Shown here piece after piece: positions 22,003 through 33,012 of a stretch of 64,000 bases of DNA. Origin of the DNA: Haematobia irritans (taxonomy: Eukaryota; Arthropoda; Insecta; Diptera; Muscidae); NCBI RefSeq assembly GCF_050003625.1, contig NC_134398.1, forward strand, positions 25,141,211-25,205,210. Direction: 5' to 3'. The translations under genes were made by a program, and so were the position numbers. Within the stretch, counting starts at the first letter, position 1. Each line of letters starts with the position of its first letter. Below the pieces are notes generated by a model that had not been told where the DNA came from, made no database searches, and worked only from the letters and a program-made list of their open reading frames with translations.

Positions 22003-22335
22003 ATTTCGTTTTGTTTGTTATTGTTGGCTTCTCTTCAATCGTTATTGTTGTTTTTTGATCTCAGCTTAAAGCCATGCATTGACTAAACTACAAGTGTAGC
22101 TTAACCAAAAGAGGAAAAGTATGCTTTTCAAAATTATTTGGGCAAAGCCCTATACTCTGCAAGATGGTTGGATGTACAGCTGTTTCGGAATTACCACATT
22201 CCTCATCAGCATCCTCTACTTGCAGCAAAACTATCAACCAATTATCAGAATAAATTCGGGCAATTCACTCAACCCAAAGTGAACTATACATGAACCTTCC
22301 GAGAAAAGGTTTGATAGTCGGCTACTGCCTAATTT
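22003..22335 (-). repeat. Hammerhead-bearing module, copy 4 (inverted, longest form)
   Basis: The longest form of the module, about 330 bp. On the minus strand it runs from the GTAGCCGACTATCAAACC region through the ribozyme, then GGTTAAGCTACACTTGTAGT, to a CAACAATAACGATTGAAGAG block, with 29-mers on both sides. The same block is at 25936-26268 in the duplicated segment. Confidence 0.8.
22157..22225 (-). ncRNA. Hammerhead ribozyme motif, copy 4 (all elements intact)
   Basis: Read on the minus strand. The outer stem I pairs CTGCAAG with CTTGCAG (22219-22225 and 22157-22163), 7 of 7. Inner stem I pairs GGATG with CATCC (22210-22214 and 22170-22174), 5 of 5. CTGATGA is the complement of 22203-22209. 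Stem II pairs GGAAT with ATTCC (22198-22202 and 22187-22191). GAAA is the complement of 22183-22186. The cleavage triplet GTA is the complement of 22175-22177. Stem III is the palindrome ACAGCTGT: 2 bp if folded alone, 8 bp in a dimer. Every core position expected of a type I hammerhead is present. Confidence 0.85.
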
Positions 22336-23024
22336 CTATAGAAAATTTTGTCAAAATGGTATCCTAAAGAAAATATTTAAAAATTTTAATAACCCAAAAA
22401 ATTTTGGTCAAAATTTTATTTCTATTGAAAATTTTATCAAATCGTTGTTTCTATAGAACATTTTTTCAAATCGTTATTTCTTTAAAAAATTTTGTCAAAA
22501 TTTTGTTGCGATAGAACATTTTTTTAAGATTTTATTTCTATAAAAAATTCAAATCAAAATTTTGTTTATATAGAAAATTTTGTGAATTTTTTTTTTTTTC
22601 TATAGAAAATTTTATTTCTATGGAAAATTTCTAAAAAAATTTATTTCTATAGAAATGTTGTCAACACTTCATTTCTATACGAGTATGTTTTTCCAAAATT
22701 TTATTTCAATAAAAAGTTTGTCACCATTTTGCTTTAATAGAAAATTTTGTCAAAATTGTATTTCTATAGAAAATTTTATCAAAATTTGATTTCTATAGAA
22801 AATTTCGTCAAAATTTTATTTCTAGAGAAAATTTTGTCAAAATTTTATATCTATAGAAAATTTTCCAAAATTCTATTTTTAGTGAAAAGTTTGTCAAAAT
22901 GTTATTCCTATGGAAAATTTTGTCAAAATTTTATTTCTATAGAAAATTTAGTCAAAATTTTAGTTTTATGGAAATTTTTTTCAAAATTTTATTTCAATGG
23001 AAAATTTTGTAAAAATTGTATTTC

Positions 23025-23560
23025 TACACCCTCAAAAAAAAATCGCTTCTCTAACATATGTTCCAAACATATTTTGCAGGAAGCATATATATTATTGGAT
23101 ACTGCCGAAACATTAATATGTTTGTTTTATGTGAGCATATTATATGTTTGGAAGCATTTTGAGTCCAAAAATAGTATATGCTTAGAAGAATTCCTCAAAG
23201 AAGATTGTGCTCATTCCCTCACATAATTTTCACTTCCCCTAAATTTTTGAGTTCTTCGCATCTTTTTCTGTAATATAAATATGCTGTTTTTTTTTTTTTC
23301 AAATGTCTATTCTCTTGGTTCCGAATGTCTATACTCTTTATTCCGAATACTCATTTTAATATTCAAACTAAATAATATTTAGACTTAAGCATATTAAATT
23401 GTTGGCCTTATCATGAAACAGTTTTCCGAAACAACATACAAGCGGTTTCACAGAAATTGTTCTCATTTCATTCTTGCTGTGTTATGTTGATATCCTTTTA
23501 TTAAACCCTCCCGGTTTCCATCTCTATTTCTTTCTCTATATGGGAGCCACCGTGGTGCAA
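23025..23560. mobile_element. ATATGTTTG element, truncated copy
   Basis: It begins TACACCCTC and carries palindromic ATATGTTTG/CAAACATAT words. It is identical in layout to 26956-27491 and is cut by the duplication junction at 23560. The last 20 bases (23541-23560) are the start of the SINE seen complete at 27472. Confidence 0.75.
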
Positions 23561-26500
23561 TTTTATTTCTATTGAAAATTTTATCAAATCGTTATTTCTA
23601 TAGAAAATTTTATTAAACTTTTATTTCTATAAAAAATTCAAATCAAAATTTTATTTCAATAAAAAGTTCAAATCAAAATTTTATTTCTATGGAAAATTTG
23701 TAAAAAATTTTATTTCTATAGAAAGTTTTGTCATCATTCCATTGTTTTTTCCAAAAATTTAATTTCTATAAAAAGTTTGTCACCATTTTGATTTAATAGA
23801 AAATTTTGTCAAAATTGTATTTCTATAAAAAATTTTATTTCTATAGAAACTTACGTCAAAATTTTATTTCTATAGAAAACTTTGTCAAAATTTTATTTCT
23901 ATAGAAAATTTTGTCAAAATTTTATTTCTATAGAAAATTTTGCAAAATTCTATTTTTATTGAAAAGTTGGTAAAAATTTTATTTCTATAAAAAATTTTCT
24001 CAAAATTTTATTTCTATAGAAATTTTTGTCAAAATTTTATTTCTATAGAAAATTTTTTCAAAATTTTATTTCTATAGAAAATTTTGTCCAAATTTTATTT
24101 CTATAGAAAATTTTGTCAAAATTTACTTCTATAGAAAATTTTGTCAAATTTTATTTCTATAGAAAATTTTGTCAAAATTTTATTTCTATAGAAAATTTTG
24201 TCCAAATTTTATTTCTATAGAAAACTTTGTTAAAATTTTATTTCTATGGAAAATTTGTCAAAATTTTATTTCTATAAAAAATTTTGTCAAAATTTTATTT
24301 CTACAGAAAATTTTGTCAAAATTTCATTTCTATAGAAAATTTTGTCAAAATTTCATTTCTATAGAAAGTTTTGTCAACATTTTATTTTTATAGAAATTTT
24401 GTCAAAATTTTATTTCTATAGATAATTTTGTCAAAATTTTATTTCTATGGAAAATTTTGTCAAAATTTTATTTCTATGGAAAATTTTGCCAAAATTTTAT
24501 TTTTTGAGAATTTTGCCAAATTTTCATTTCTATAGAAAATATTTTCAAAATTTAATAAGCCAAAAAAAATTTTGTCAAAAATTTATTTTTATTGAAAATT
24601 TTGTCAACATTTTATTTCTATAGAAATTTTTTTCAAATCGTTATTTCTATAAATTTGTAAAAAAAAAAATTATTTCTATAGACATTTTTGTCAACATTCC
24701 ATTTCTATACGAGTATGTTTTTTCCAAATTTTATTTCTATAAAAGGTTTGTCACCATTTTGATTTAATAGAAAAATTTGTCAAGATTGTATTTCTATAGA
24801 AAATTTTGCCAAATTTAATGTCTATAGAACATTTTGTCAAATTGTTTTTTTCTATAGGAAATTTTGTCAAATGTTATTTCTTTAGAAAGTTTTGTCAAAA
24901 TTTTATTTCTATAGGAAATTTTGTCAAAATTTTATTTCTATGAAAATTTTGTCAAAATTTTATTTCTGTAAAAAATTGTGTAAAAATTTTATTTCTGTAG
25001 AAATTTTGCTAAAATTTTATTTTTGTAGACAATTTCGTCAAAGTTTTATTTCTAGAGGAAATTGTGTAAAAATTTTTTGTTATGGAAATGTTTTTCAAAA
25101 TTTTATTTCTATGGAAAATTTTGCCAAAATTTTATTTTTTGGAAGTTTTGCCAAATTGTTATTTCTATAGGAAATATTTTCAAAATTTAATAACCCAAAA
25201 AAATTTTTGTCAAAATTGTATTTCTATTGAAAATTTTGTCAACATTTTATTTCTATAGAAAATTTTGTCAAATCGTTATTTCTATAAATTTGTGAAAAAT
25301 TTTATTTCTATAGAAATTTTTGTCAACATTCCATTTTTATACGAGTATGTTTTTTCCAAAATTTTATTTCTATAAAAGGTTTGTCACCATTTTGATTTAA
25401 TAGAAAATTTTGTCAAAATTGTATTTCTATAAAAAATTTTGCAAAATTTTATTTCTATTGAAAATTTTGTCAAAATTTTAATTCTATAGAAAATTTCGTC
25501 AAAATTTTATTTCTATAAAAAATTTTGTCAAAATTTTAATTCTATATAAAATTTGGAAAAATTCTATTTTTATTGAAAAGTTAGTCAAAATTTTTTTATA
25601 AAAAAATTTTGTCAAAATTTTATTTCTATAGAAAATTTTGTCAAAATTTTATTACAATGGAAGAGTTTATCAAATATTTATTTCTATGGAAATGATTATC
25701 AAAGTTTTGTTTCTATGGAAAATTTTGTCAAAATTGTATTCCTATAGAAAATTTTGTCAAAAGTTTATTTTTATGGAAATTTTGTAAAAATGTAATTTTT
25801 ATGGAAATTTTTTTCAAAATTTTGTTTCTATGGAAAATTTCGTCAAAATTTTATATCTATAAAAATTTCGTCAAAATTTTATATCTATAAAAATTGTCAA
25901 CATTTTATTTCTATAAAAAATTTTGTCAAAATTTTATTTCGTTTTGTTTGTTATTGTTGGCTTCTCTTCAATCGTTATTGTTGTTTTTTGATCTCAGCTT
26001 AAAGCCATGCATTGACTAAACTACAAGTGTAGCTTAACCAAAAGAGGAAAAGTATGCTTTTCAAAATTATTTGGGCAAAGCCCTATACTCTGCAAGATGG
26101 TTGGATGTACAGCTGTTTCGGAATTACCACATTCCTCATCAGCATCCTCTACTTGCAGCAAAACTATCAACCAATTATCAGAATAAATTCGGGCAATTCA
26201 CTCAACCCAAAGTGAACTATACATGAACCTTCCGAGAAAAGGTTTGATAGTCGGCTACTGCCTAATTTCTATAGAAAATTTTGTCAAAATGGTATCCTAA
26301 AGAAAATATTTAAAAATTTTAATAACCCAAAAAATTTTGGTCAAAATTTTATTTCTATTGAAAATTTTATCAAATCGTTGTTTCTATAGAACATTTTTTC
26401 AAATCGTTATTTCTTTAAAAAATTTTGTCAAAATTTTGTTGCGATAGAACATTTTTTTAAGATTTTATTTCTATAAAAAATTCAAATCAAAATTTTGTTT

Positions 26501-27491
26501 ATATAGAAAATTTTGTGAATTTTTTTTTTTCTATAGAAAATTTTATTTCTATGGAAAATTTCTAAAAAAATTTATTTCTATAGAAATGTTGTCAACACTT
26601 CATTTCTATACGAGTATGTTTTTCCAAAATTTTATTTCAATAAAAAGTTTGTCACCATTTTGCTTTAATAGAAAATTTTGTCAAAATTGTATTTCTATAG
26701 AAAATTTTATCAAAATTTGATTTCTATAGAAAATTTCGTCAAAATTTTATTTCTAGAGAAAATTTTGTCAAAATTTTATATCTATAGAAAATTTTCCAAA
26801 ATTCTATTTTTAGTGAAAAGTTTGTCAAAATGTTATTCCTATGGAAAATTTTGTCAAAATTTTATTTCTATAGAAAATTTAGTCAAAATTTTAGTTTTAT
26901 GGAAATTTTTTTCAAAATTTTATTTCAATGGAAAATTTTGTAAAAATTGTATTTCTACACCCTCAAAAAAAAATCGCTTCTCTAACATATGTTCCAAACA
27001 TATTTTGCAGGAAGCATATATATTATTGGATACTGCCGAAACATTAATATGTTTGTTTTATGTGAGCATATTATATGTTTGGAAGCATTTTGAGTCCAAA
27101 AATAGTATATGCTTAGAAGAATTCCTCAAAGAAGATTGTGCTCATTCCCTCACATAATTTTCACTTCCCCTAAATTTTTGAGTTCTTCGCATCTTTTTCT
27201 GTAATATAAATATGCTGTTTTTTTTTTTTTCAAATGTCTATTCTCTTGGTTCCGAATGTCTATACTCTTTATTCCGAATACTCATTTTAATATTCAAACT
27301 AAATAATATTTAGACTTAAGCATATTAAATTGTTGGCCTTATCATGAAACAGTTTTCCGAAACAACATACAAGCGGTTTCACAGAAATTGTTCTCATTTC
27401 ATTCTTGCTGTGTTATGTTGATATCCTTTTATTAAACCCTCCCGGTTTCCATCTCTATTTCTTTCTCTATATGGGAGCCACCGTGGTGCAA
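23561..27491. repeat. Segmental tandem duplication, copy 2 (3.93 kb)
   Basis: Second copy of 19637-23560. The junction reads GTGGTGCAATTTTATTTC. The SINE contributes GTGCAAT and the array contributes AATTTTA, a shared AAT of 3 bp that suggests joining at microhomology or unequal exchange. Confidence 0.95.
26090..26158 (-). ncRNA. Hammerhead ribozyme motif, copy 5 (all elements intact)
   Basis: Duplicate of the motif at 22157-22225, offset 3933 bp, with the same sequence across stems I and II, core, GTA cleavage triplet and palindromic stem III. It therefore makes the same prediction of self-cleavage on the minus strand and is not independent evidence. Confidence 0.85.
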
Positions 27492-28121
27492 TGGTTAGCA
27501 TGCCCGCCTTGCATACACAAGGTCGTGGGTTCGATTCCTGCTACGACCGAACACCAAAAAGTTTTTCAGCGGTGGATTATCCCACCTCAGTAATGCTGGT
27601 GACATTTCTGAGGGTTTCAAAGCTTCTCTAAGTGGTTTCACTGCAATGTGGAACGCCGTTCGGACTCGGCTATAAAAAGGAGGTCCCTTGTCATTGAGCT
27701 TAACATGGAATCGGGCAGCACTCAGTGATAAGAGAGAAGTTCACCACTGTGGTATCACAATGGACTGAATAGTCTAAGTGAGCCTGATACATCGGGCTGC
27801 CACATAACCTAACCTAACCTAACCTTCTCTATACTAACTCTCTCTCTCTCTGTCGCTCTCTGAATAAAGTATCACAACATATATATGGTTACTCGTAATT
27901 TGTAAATTTATATATGTATACATTCACACATATTATTTTTATGAAACATTCATGCCCCAAACATAATATATTCTAACATATTAACATATGTGTCCCAAAC
28001 ATTTTGTGTTAGTTTAGGAACATTACATGTTTGCACTTAAATATATTGTATTTAAAAATTGTGCCCAAAACACATTTTTTTATATCTGAACATATAAAAA
28101 ACATATTTTTCTAACAGTGTA
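26956..28121. mobile_element. TACAC...GTGTA element with ATATGTTTG modules
   Basis: It starts TACACCCTCAAAAAAAAATC and ends AACAGTGTA. The outer bases are inverted (TACAC/GTGTA), with A/T-run similarity beyond. The inside is built of many ATATGTTTG and CAAACATAT words in both orientations. It is inserted in array A3 and itself carries a SINE at 27472-27824. A second, older copy spans 37324-39536. No coding capacity is seen; the class is unknown, possibly a MITE or foldback element. Confidence 0.6.
27472..27824 (+). mobile_element. tRNA-derived SINE, complete, with 9-bp target duplication
   Basis: The tRNA-like head starts TGGGAGCCACCGTGG. Pol III box A, TGGTGCAATGG (27484-27494), and box B, GGTTCGATTCC (27528-27538), both match consensus. 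A non-tRNA body of about 260 bp follows, then a tail of CCTAA pentamers. Target duplication TTCTCTATA flanks it at 27463-27471 and 27825-27833. The head is not a functional tRNA gene because the T-stem pairs poorly and acceptor pairing is lost. It is expected to be transcribed by RNA polymerase III and mobilised by a LINE. Confidence 0.85.
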
Positions 28122-28526
28122 TGGAAAAATTTTGTAAAAATTGTATTTCTGTAGAAATTTTTATTAAAATATTATGTCTATTGAAAATTTTGTCAAACTT
28201 TTATTTCTATAGAAAATTTTGTCAAAATTTTATTTGTGTAAAGAATTGTGTAAAAATTTTATTTCTGTAGAAATTTTGTTAAAATTTTATTTCTGCAGAA
28301 AATTTCGTCAAAATTTTATTTTTATAAACAATTTTGTCAAAATTTTATTTCTAGAGAAAATTGTGTCAACATTTTATTTTTATGAAAATGTTTTTCAAGA
28401 TTTTATTTCTATGGAAAATTTTGTCAAAATTTTATTTTTTTGGAAATTTTGCCAAATTTTTATTTCTATACAAAATATTTTCAAAATTTAACAACCCAAA
28501 AAAAATTTTATCAAAATTTTCTATAC

Positions 28527-30430
28527 ACAAATTTTGTCAAATCGTTATTTTTATAAAAAATGTTGTCAAAATTTGGTGCTATAGAACATTTTGTTAAAAT
28601 TTTATTTCTACAGAAAAATTTGTCAAAATATTATTTCTATAGAAAATTTTGTCAAAATTTTATTTCAATAGAAGATTTTGTCAAAATTTTATTTCTATGG
28701 AAATTTTTGTCAACATTTAATTTTATGGAATTTTTTTTCAAAATTTTATTTCAATGGAAAATTTTGTAAAAATTGTATTTCTGTAGAAATTTTTGTTAAA
28801 ATTTTATGTCTATAGAAAATTCTGTCAAACTTTTATTTCTATAGAACATTTTGTCAAATTGTTTTTTTCTATAGGAAATTTTGTCAAAATGTTATTTCTT
28901 TAGAAAGTTTTGTCAAAATTTTATTTCTATAGAAAATTTTGTCAAAATTTTATTTCTAGAGAAAATTGTGTCAACATTTAATTTTATGGAAATTTTTTTC
29001 AAAACTTTATTTCAATGGAAAATTTTGTAAAAATTGTATTTCTGTAGAAATTTTTGATAAAATTTTATGTCTATAGAAAATTTTGTCAAACTTTTATTTC
29101 TATAGAACATTTTGTCATTTAAGTTTTTTTCTATAGTAAATTTTGTCAAAATGTTATTTCTTTAGAAAGTTTTGTCAAAATTTTATTTCTATAGAAAGTT
29201 TTGTCAAAATTTTATTTCTAGAGAAAAATGTGTCAACATTTTATTTTTATGAAAATGTTTTTCAAGATTTTATTTCTATGGAAAATTTTATTTTTTTGGA
29301 AATTTTGCCAAATTTTTATTTCTAGAAAATTTTATCAAAATTTTATTTCTATAGAAAATTTTGTCAAAATTTTATTTCTAAAAAAAATTATGTAAAATTT
29401 TTATTTCTGTAGAAATTTTGTTAAATTTTTTTTCTGTAGAAAATTTCGTCAAGAGTTTATTTTTATAAACAATTTTGTCAAAATTTTATTTCTATTAAAA
29501 ATTTTGTCAACATTTTATTTCTATGGAAAAATTTTGTCAAATCGTTATTTTTATAAAAAATGTTGTCAAAATTTGGTGCTATAGAAAATTTTGTTAAAAT
29601 TTTATTTCTACAGAAAAATTTGTCAAAATATTATTTCTATAGAAAATTTTGTCAAAATTTTATTTCTATAGAAGATTTTGTCAAAATTTTATTTCTATGG
29701 AAATTTTTGTCAACATTTAATTTTATGGAATTTTTTTTCAAAATTTTATTTCAATGGAAAATTTTGTAAAAATTGTATTTCTGTAGAAATTTTTGTTAAA
29801 ATTTTATGTCTATAGAAAATTCTGTCAAACTTTTATTTCTATAGAACATTTTGTCAAATTGTTTTTTTCTATAGGAAATTTTGTCAAAATGTTATTTCTT
29901 TAGAAAGTTTTGTCAAAATTTTATTTCTATAGAAAATTTTGTCAAAATTTTATTTCTAGAGAAAATTGTGTCAACATTTAATTTTATGGAAATTTTTTTC
30001 AAAACTATAGGAAATTTTGTCAAAATGTTATTTCTTTAGAAAGTTTTGTCAAAATTTTATTTCTATAGAAAATTTTGTCAAAATTTTATTTCTAGAGAAA
30101 AATGTGTCAACATTTTATTTTTATGAAAATGTTTTTCAAGATTTTATTTCTATGGAAAATTTTGCCAAAATTTTATTTTTTTGGAAATTTTGCCAAATTT
30201 TTATTTCTAGAAAATTTTATCAAAATTTTATTTCTATAGAAAATTTTGTCAAAATTTTATTTCTAAAAAAAAATATGTAAAATTTTTATTTCTGTAGAAA
30301 TTTTGTAAAATTTTTTTTCTGTAGAAAATTTCGTCAAGAGTTTATTTTTATAAACAATTTTGTCAAAATTTTATTTCTATTGAAAATTTTGTCAACATTT
30401 TATTTCTATGGAAAAATTTTGTCAAATCGT
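28527..30430 (+). repeat. Nested block duplications in array A3
   Basis: The block at 28527-29004, with diagnostic AAATCGTTATTTTTATAAAA, recurs at 29527-30004, exactly 1000 bp apart. The adjoining block at about 29140-29550 recurs at about 30014-30430 (offset 874). The marker AAATCGTTATTTTTATAAAA appears a third time near 30424. Confidence 0.85.
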
Positions 30431-30650
30431 TATTTTTATAAAAAATGTTGTCAAAATTTTGTTGCTATAGAAAATTTTGTTAAAATTCTATTTCTACTGA
30501 AAATTTTGTCAAAATTTTATTTCTATAGAAAATTTTGTCAAAATTTTATTCGTATGGAAAATTTTGTCAAAATTTTATTTGTTTAGAAAACTTTTTCAAA
30601 ATTTTATTTCTGAAGAAAATCTTACAATAAAAATATTTCTATAGAAAATT

Positions 30651-30765
30651 TTAATCTGAACTGATTTGTTTGATATTTTGTAAGATTTACGAGCTTCATA
30701 AAAATACTCGGAGGTTTGAAATTTTTGGCAGATTTGTGCTCTTAAATTGAAAATCATAATCTTAG
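30651..30765 (-). mobile_element. DINE-1-like internal fragment
   Basis: TTAATCTGAACTGATTTG, then GATATTTTGTAAGATTTACG and ACTCGGAGGTTTGAAATTT. This parallels the unit at 55455-55530 (CTGAACCGATTTGGCTGATA and so on). It is short and diverged. Confidence 0.5.
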
Positions 30766-31585
30766 AATATAGGTAAACTTTTCACAACGTGTTTATTTTA
30801 ATAGCCTTAATATGCCTTCCAATGGCAGGCCTGATATAGTTACAATTCGTTAACATAAACTTCTCTTAGATTTGCTTTCATTTGCCACACTGTATTTATT
30901 TTATTCAACAATTACAATAACTTCTAAAGATTGTATTTGCAAGATTTCCTTCTTTCGATGAGGTTCTACCAGCATCCTGTCATCTATTCTTATTCCACAA
31001 ACTCAGCATGTCAGCAAAATTAATTGCTGACTTTATAATCTCGATGATTCCTAGCATTGGAGCATTGGAGTTAATGGAAATAAAGGGAAAACACGTAGAG
31101 TGTCGGGTGTTTTGGTATATAAATAATGTTAAATATTATTGTTGTTGAGAGTAAAGGCAAGTTGAACAATTTGTAGTGTTATATTCTATTGAAATTGTGC
31201 AATGTTAATGGAAATCAGAAATTTGCACTTTATTATTTTTTTGTCCATTCTAATAATGATTATTTTTTAATATTTTTTAAAATCTGTCATACCATAGATT
31301 GAATGTCAAGAATCATCAAGTATTATGAATTTCATTTTGGAAATATTGTTTGACTTTCAATGTTAGTTGGTTTCTCTAATTCATTGCTGAATAGTTTATT
31401 AGATGATTGGGAAACGGTTCATTCATCAGAGAATATTAAAAGTTGATTTAATTACAATTTATTTATGTGCCATAAGATAAATTGTGAGCCGAGATACAAA
31501 CCAGGTCGTTTTTTCCCCTCCCAACTTAATGGGTTAATTACATTTATGGAAATCAAACGAAATTACTTGAATTATAATATAAATA
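30766..31585. other. AT-rich sequence, no gene seen
   Basis: Complex but AT-rich sequence with no element ends or convincing open frame. Confidence 0.5.
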
Positions 31586-31870
31586 GCAAAACCCCCAGTC
31601 TTCACGCATATTGGGGCTATATAAAATTTTATGATTTTTATCATTTCGTTACCCTTCCCTGAACGGCAGATTAAAACATTCAGTAATTCAACAAATTTTA
31701 TGAAATTAAACATTTTTTTCAGAGCCAAAAGTATGGTAGGCCAAAATTAGATTTTGTTTAATTTTATAAAATTTTTTGAATTGATGAACGTTTTAATATG
31801 CCATTCAGGGAAGGGTAAAGATCATAAAATTGTATATAGCCCCAATATGCGTGAAGATGGGGGTTTTTCT
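31586..31870. repeat. Long inverted repeat (foldback element)
   Basis: The left arm (31586-31712, beginning AAAACCCCCAGTCTTCACGC) is the inverse of the right arm (31754-31870, ending GCGTGAAGATGGGGG). Arms are about 117-127 bp, with a spacer of about 41 bp. They differ by scattered substitutions and one indel of about 12 bp next to TACCCTTCCCTGAA. The open frames at 31465 and 31534 lie on this structure and are not believed to be coding. Confidence 0.85.
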
Positions 31871-32264
31871 TATAGAATTTTATAAACAAATTTTAATTTT
31901 TTAATTTTATAAAATTTTATAAATTTGTATAAAATTTTTATTATAAAATTTTTTTGTAAAATTTTATTATAAAATTGTTTTTATAAAATTTTATTATAAT
32001 TTTTTTTTTATAAAATTTTATATATATTTTTTTTTTTCATTTTTCTTGTTTTGCTTGTACCGCAATACAATATTCTCGGTACGCCTATTTGCGGACCTAA
32101 CATACTTTTAGATTTCCAACTTCAGACAAATGGAATAAATATAGCGGTGTCTTGAAGCCTAAGCAGTCAAATCGATCGATTTATATAGAGACCATACCAA
32201 AACATATACCGCTAAAATCCAAAGTAGACATTGTTCTTTGTTGACCTAAAATACTTTTAGAATT
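31871..32264. other. AT palindrome-rich tract and unassigned sequence
   Basis: 31880-32040 is dominated by ATAAAATTTTAT words, a low-complexity palindromic tract. 32040-32264 is more complex, with two partial repeats (GACCTAACATACTTTTAGA and GACCTAAAATACTTTTAGAA). No gene is seen. Confidence 0.5.
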
Positions 32265-33012
32265 TGTATACCCTAAACCACATAGTGGTCAGGGTATAAT
32301 AACTTTGATCTGCTAAAACATGTACCTACCAGAAATATTGATATTAGACCCCATAAAATATATACAGATCGACACAGAATCACCTCCTGAGCCCTTGGTG
32401 TCCGTCCGTCCGTCGGTCCATGTAGTTGTTGTTCGCAGGATTCCGGTCGCAATTATTAGCCGATTTTGATGGAATTTGGTATGTGGAGTTTTTTTTTGGT
32501 CTAAGGACGAACGTTATTGAATTTGGCAAAAAATCGGATCAAATTTATAAATAGCTCCCATGCACATGTATCGCCCGATTTCAATAAATGGGTTCAGATT
32601 CCGCTCATTAACTAACCGATCAGCGTTAAATTTGCCACAAAGTAATCTAATTGACCACTCCTTCAGTGTGCCAAACTTCATCGAAAACAGTTCAGATTTA
32701 GCTATAGCTCCCATATATATGTATTGACCGATTTTTACAACTTTGGTCATAAGTCCCTTATTTATAAACCGATCTTACTCAAAGTTGACACAATATAATT
32801 TTCCACAGTACTTACTATATGTGCGAAAAATCATCGAAATCGGTACAGATTTAGCTATAGCTGCCATATATATGTATTGCCCGATATTCCCGAATTTGGC
32901 CATAAACACCATATTTATCAACCGATATGAGAGCCATATATAACATATGCATCGCTCGATTTTTCCAAATTTGACCATAATACTGTTATTTATTAACAAA
33001 TGTTACTCGATT
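32265..33012 (+). mobile_element. DINE-1-like element, 5' portion
   Basis: The 5' hairpin has arms TATACCCT and AGGGTATA around AAACCACATAGTGGTC (about 32268-32299). It is followed by GACCCCATAAAATATATAC, a GTCCGTCCGTCCGTCGGTCC stretch, and three or so diverged tandem units with CCCATATATATGTATTG words. It is cut by the array at about 33012. Open frames on both strands here follow the repeat units. Confidence 0.65.

Larger units (their letters stand above)
19637..23560. repeat. Segmental tandem duplication, copy 1 (3.92 kb)
   Basis: This block is repeated immediately downstream at 23561-27491. The offset is 3924 bp in the left half, 3933 after a 9-bp indel (about 21490) and 3931 after a 2-bp T-run indel. 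Long open frames inside the two copies give identical peptides, so substitutions are few or absent. It ends in the first 20 bases of a SINE. Confidence 0.95.
19277..30650 (+). repeat. 29-bp tandem array A3 (GTC orientation)
   Basis: About 11 kb of GTC-oriented monomers interrupted by three inverted hammerhead modules, two copies of the ATATGTTTG element and one SINE. It includes a 3.93-kb tandem duplication and, towards the right end, blocks repeated with offsets of 1000 and 874 bp. Open frames up to 159 codons here are repeat translations. They are extended only where the monomer TAG has mutated, for example to TGG. Confidence 0.95.

Noticed and set aside
22747..23226. 159-codon open frame, present again at 26678-27157
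   Set aside because: The first part is translated 29-bp monomer and the rest is the ATATGTTTG element. The frame is open because the monomer TAG has mutated. The second copy is part of the segmental duplication.
27472..27545. Functional tRNA gene
   Set aside because: Boxes A and B fit, but the T-stem pairs mostly by wobble and no acceptor stem closes. The sequence continues into a SINE body with a target duplication.
27790..27824. Telomere or interstitial telomere tract
   Set aside because: Only a few CCTAA pentamers are present and they are always at the end of the SINE, so this is a SINE tail.
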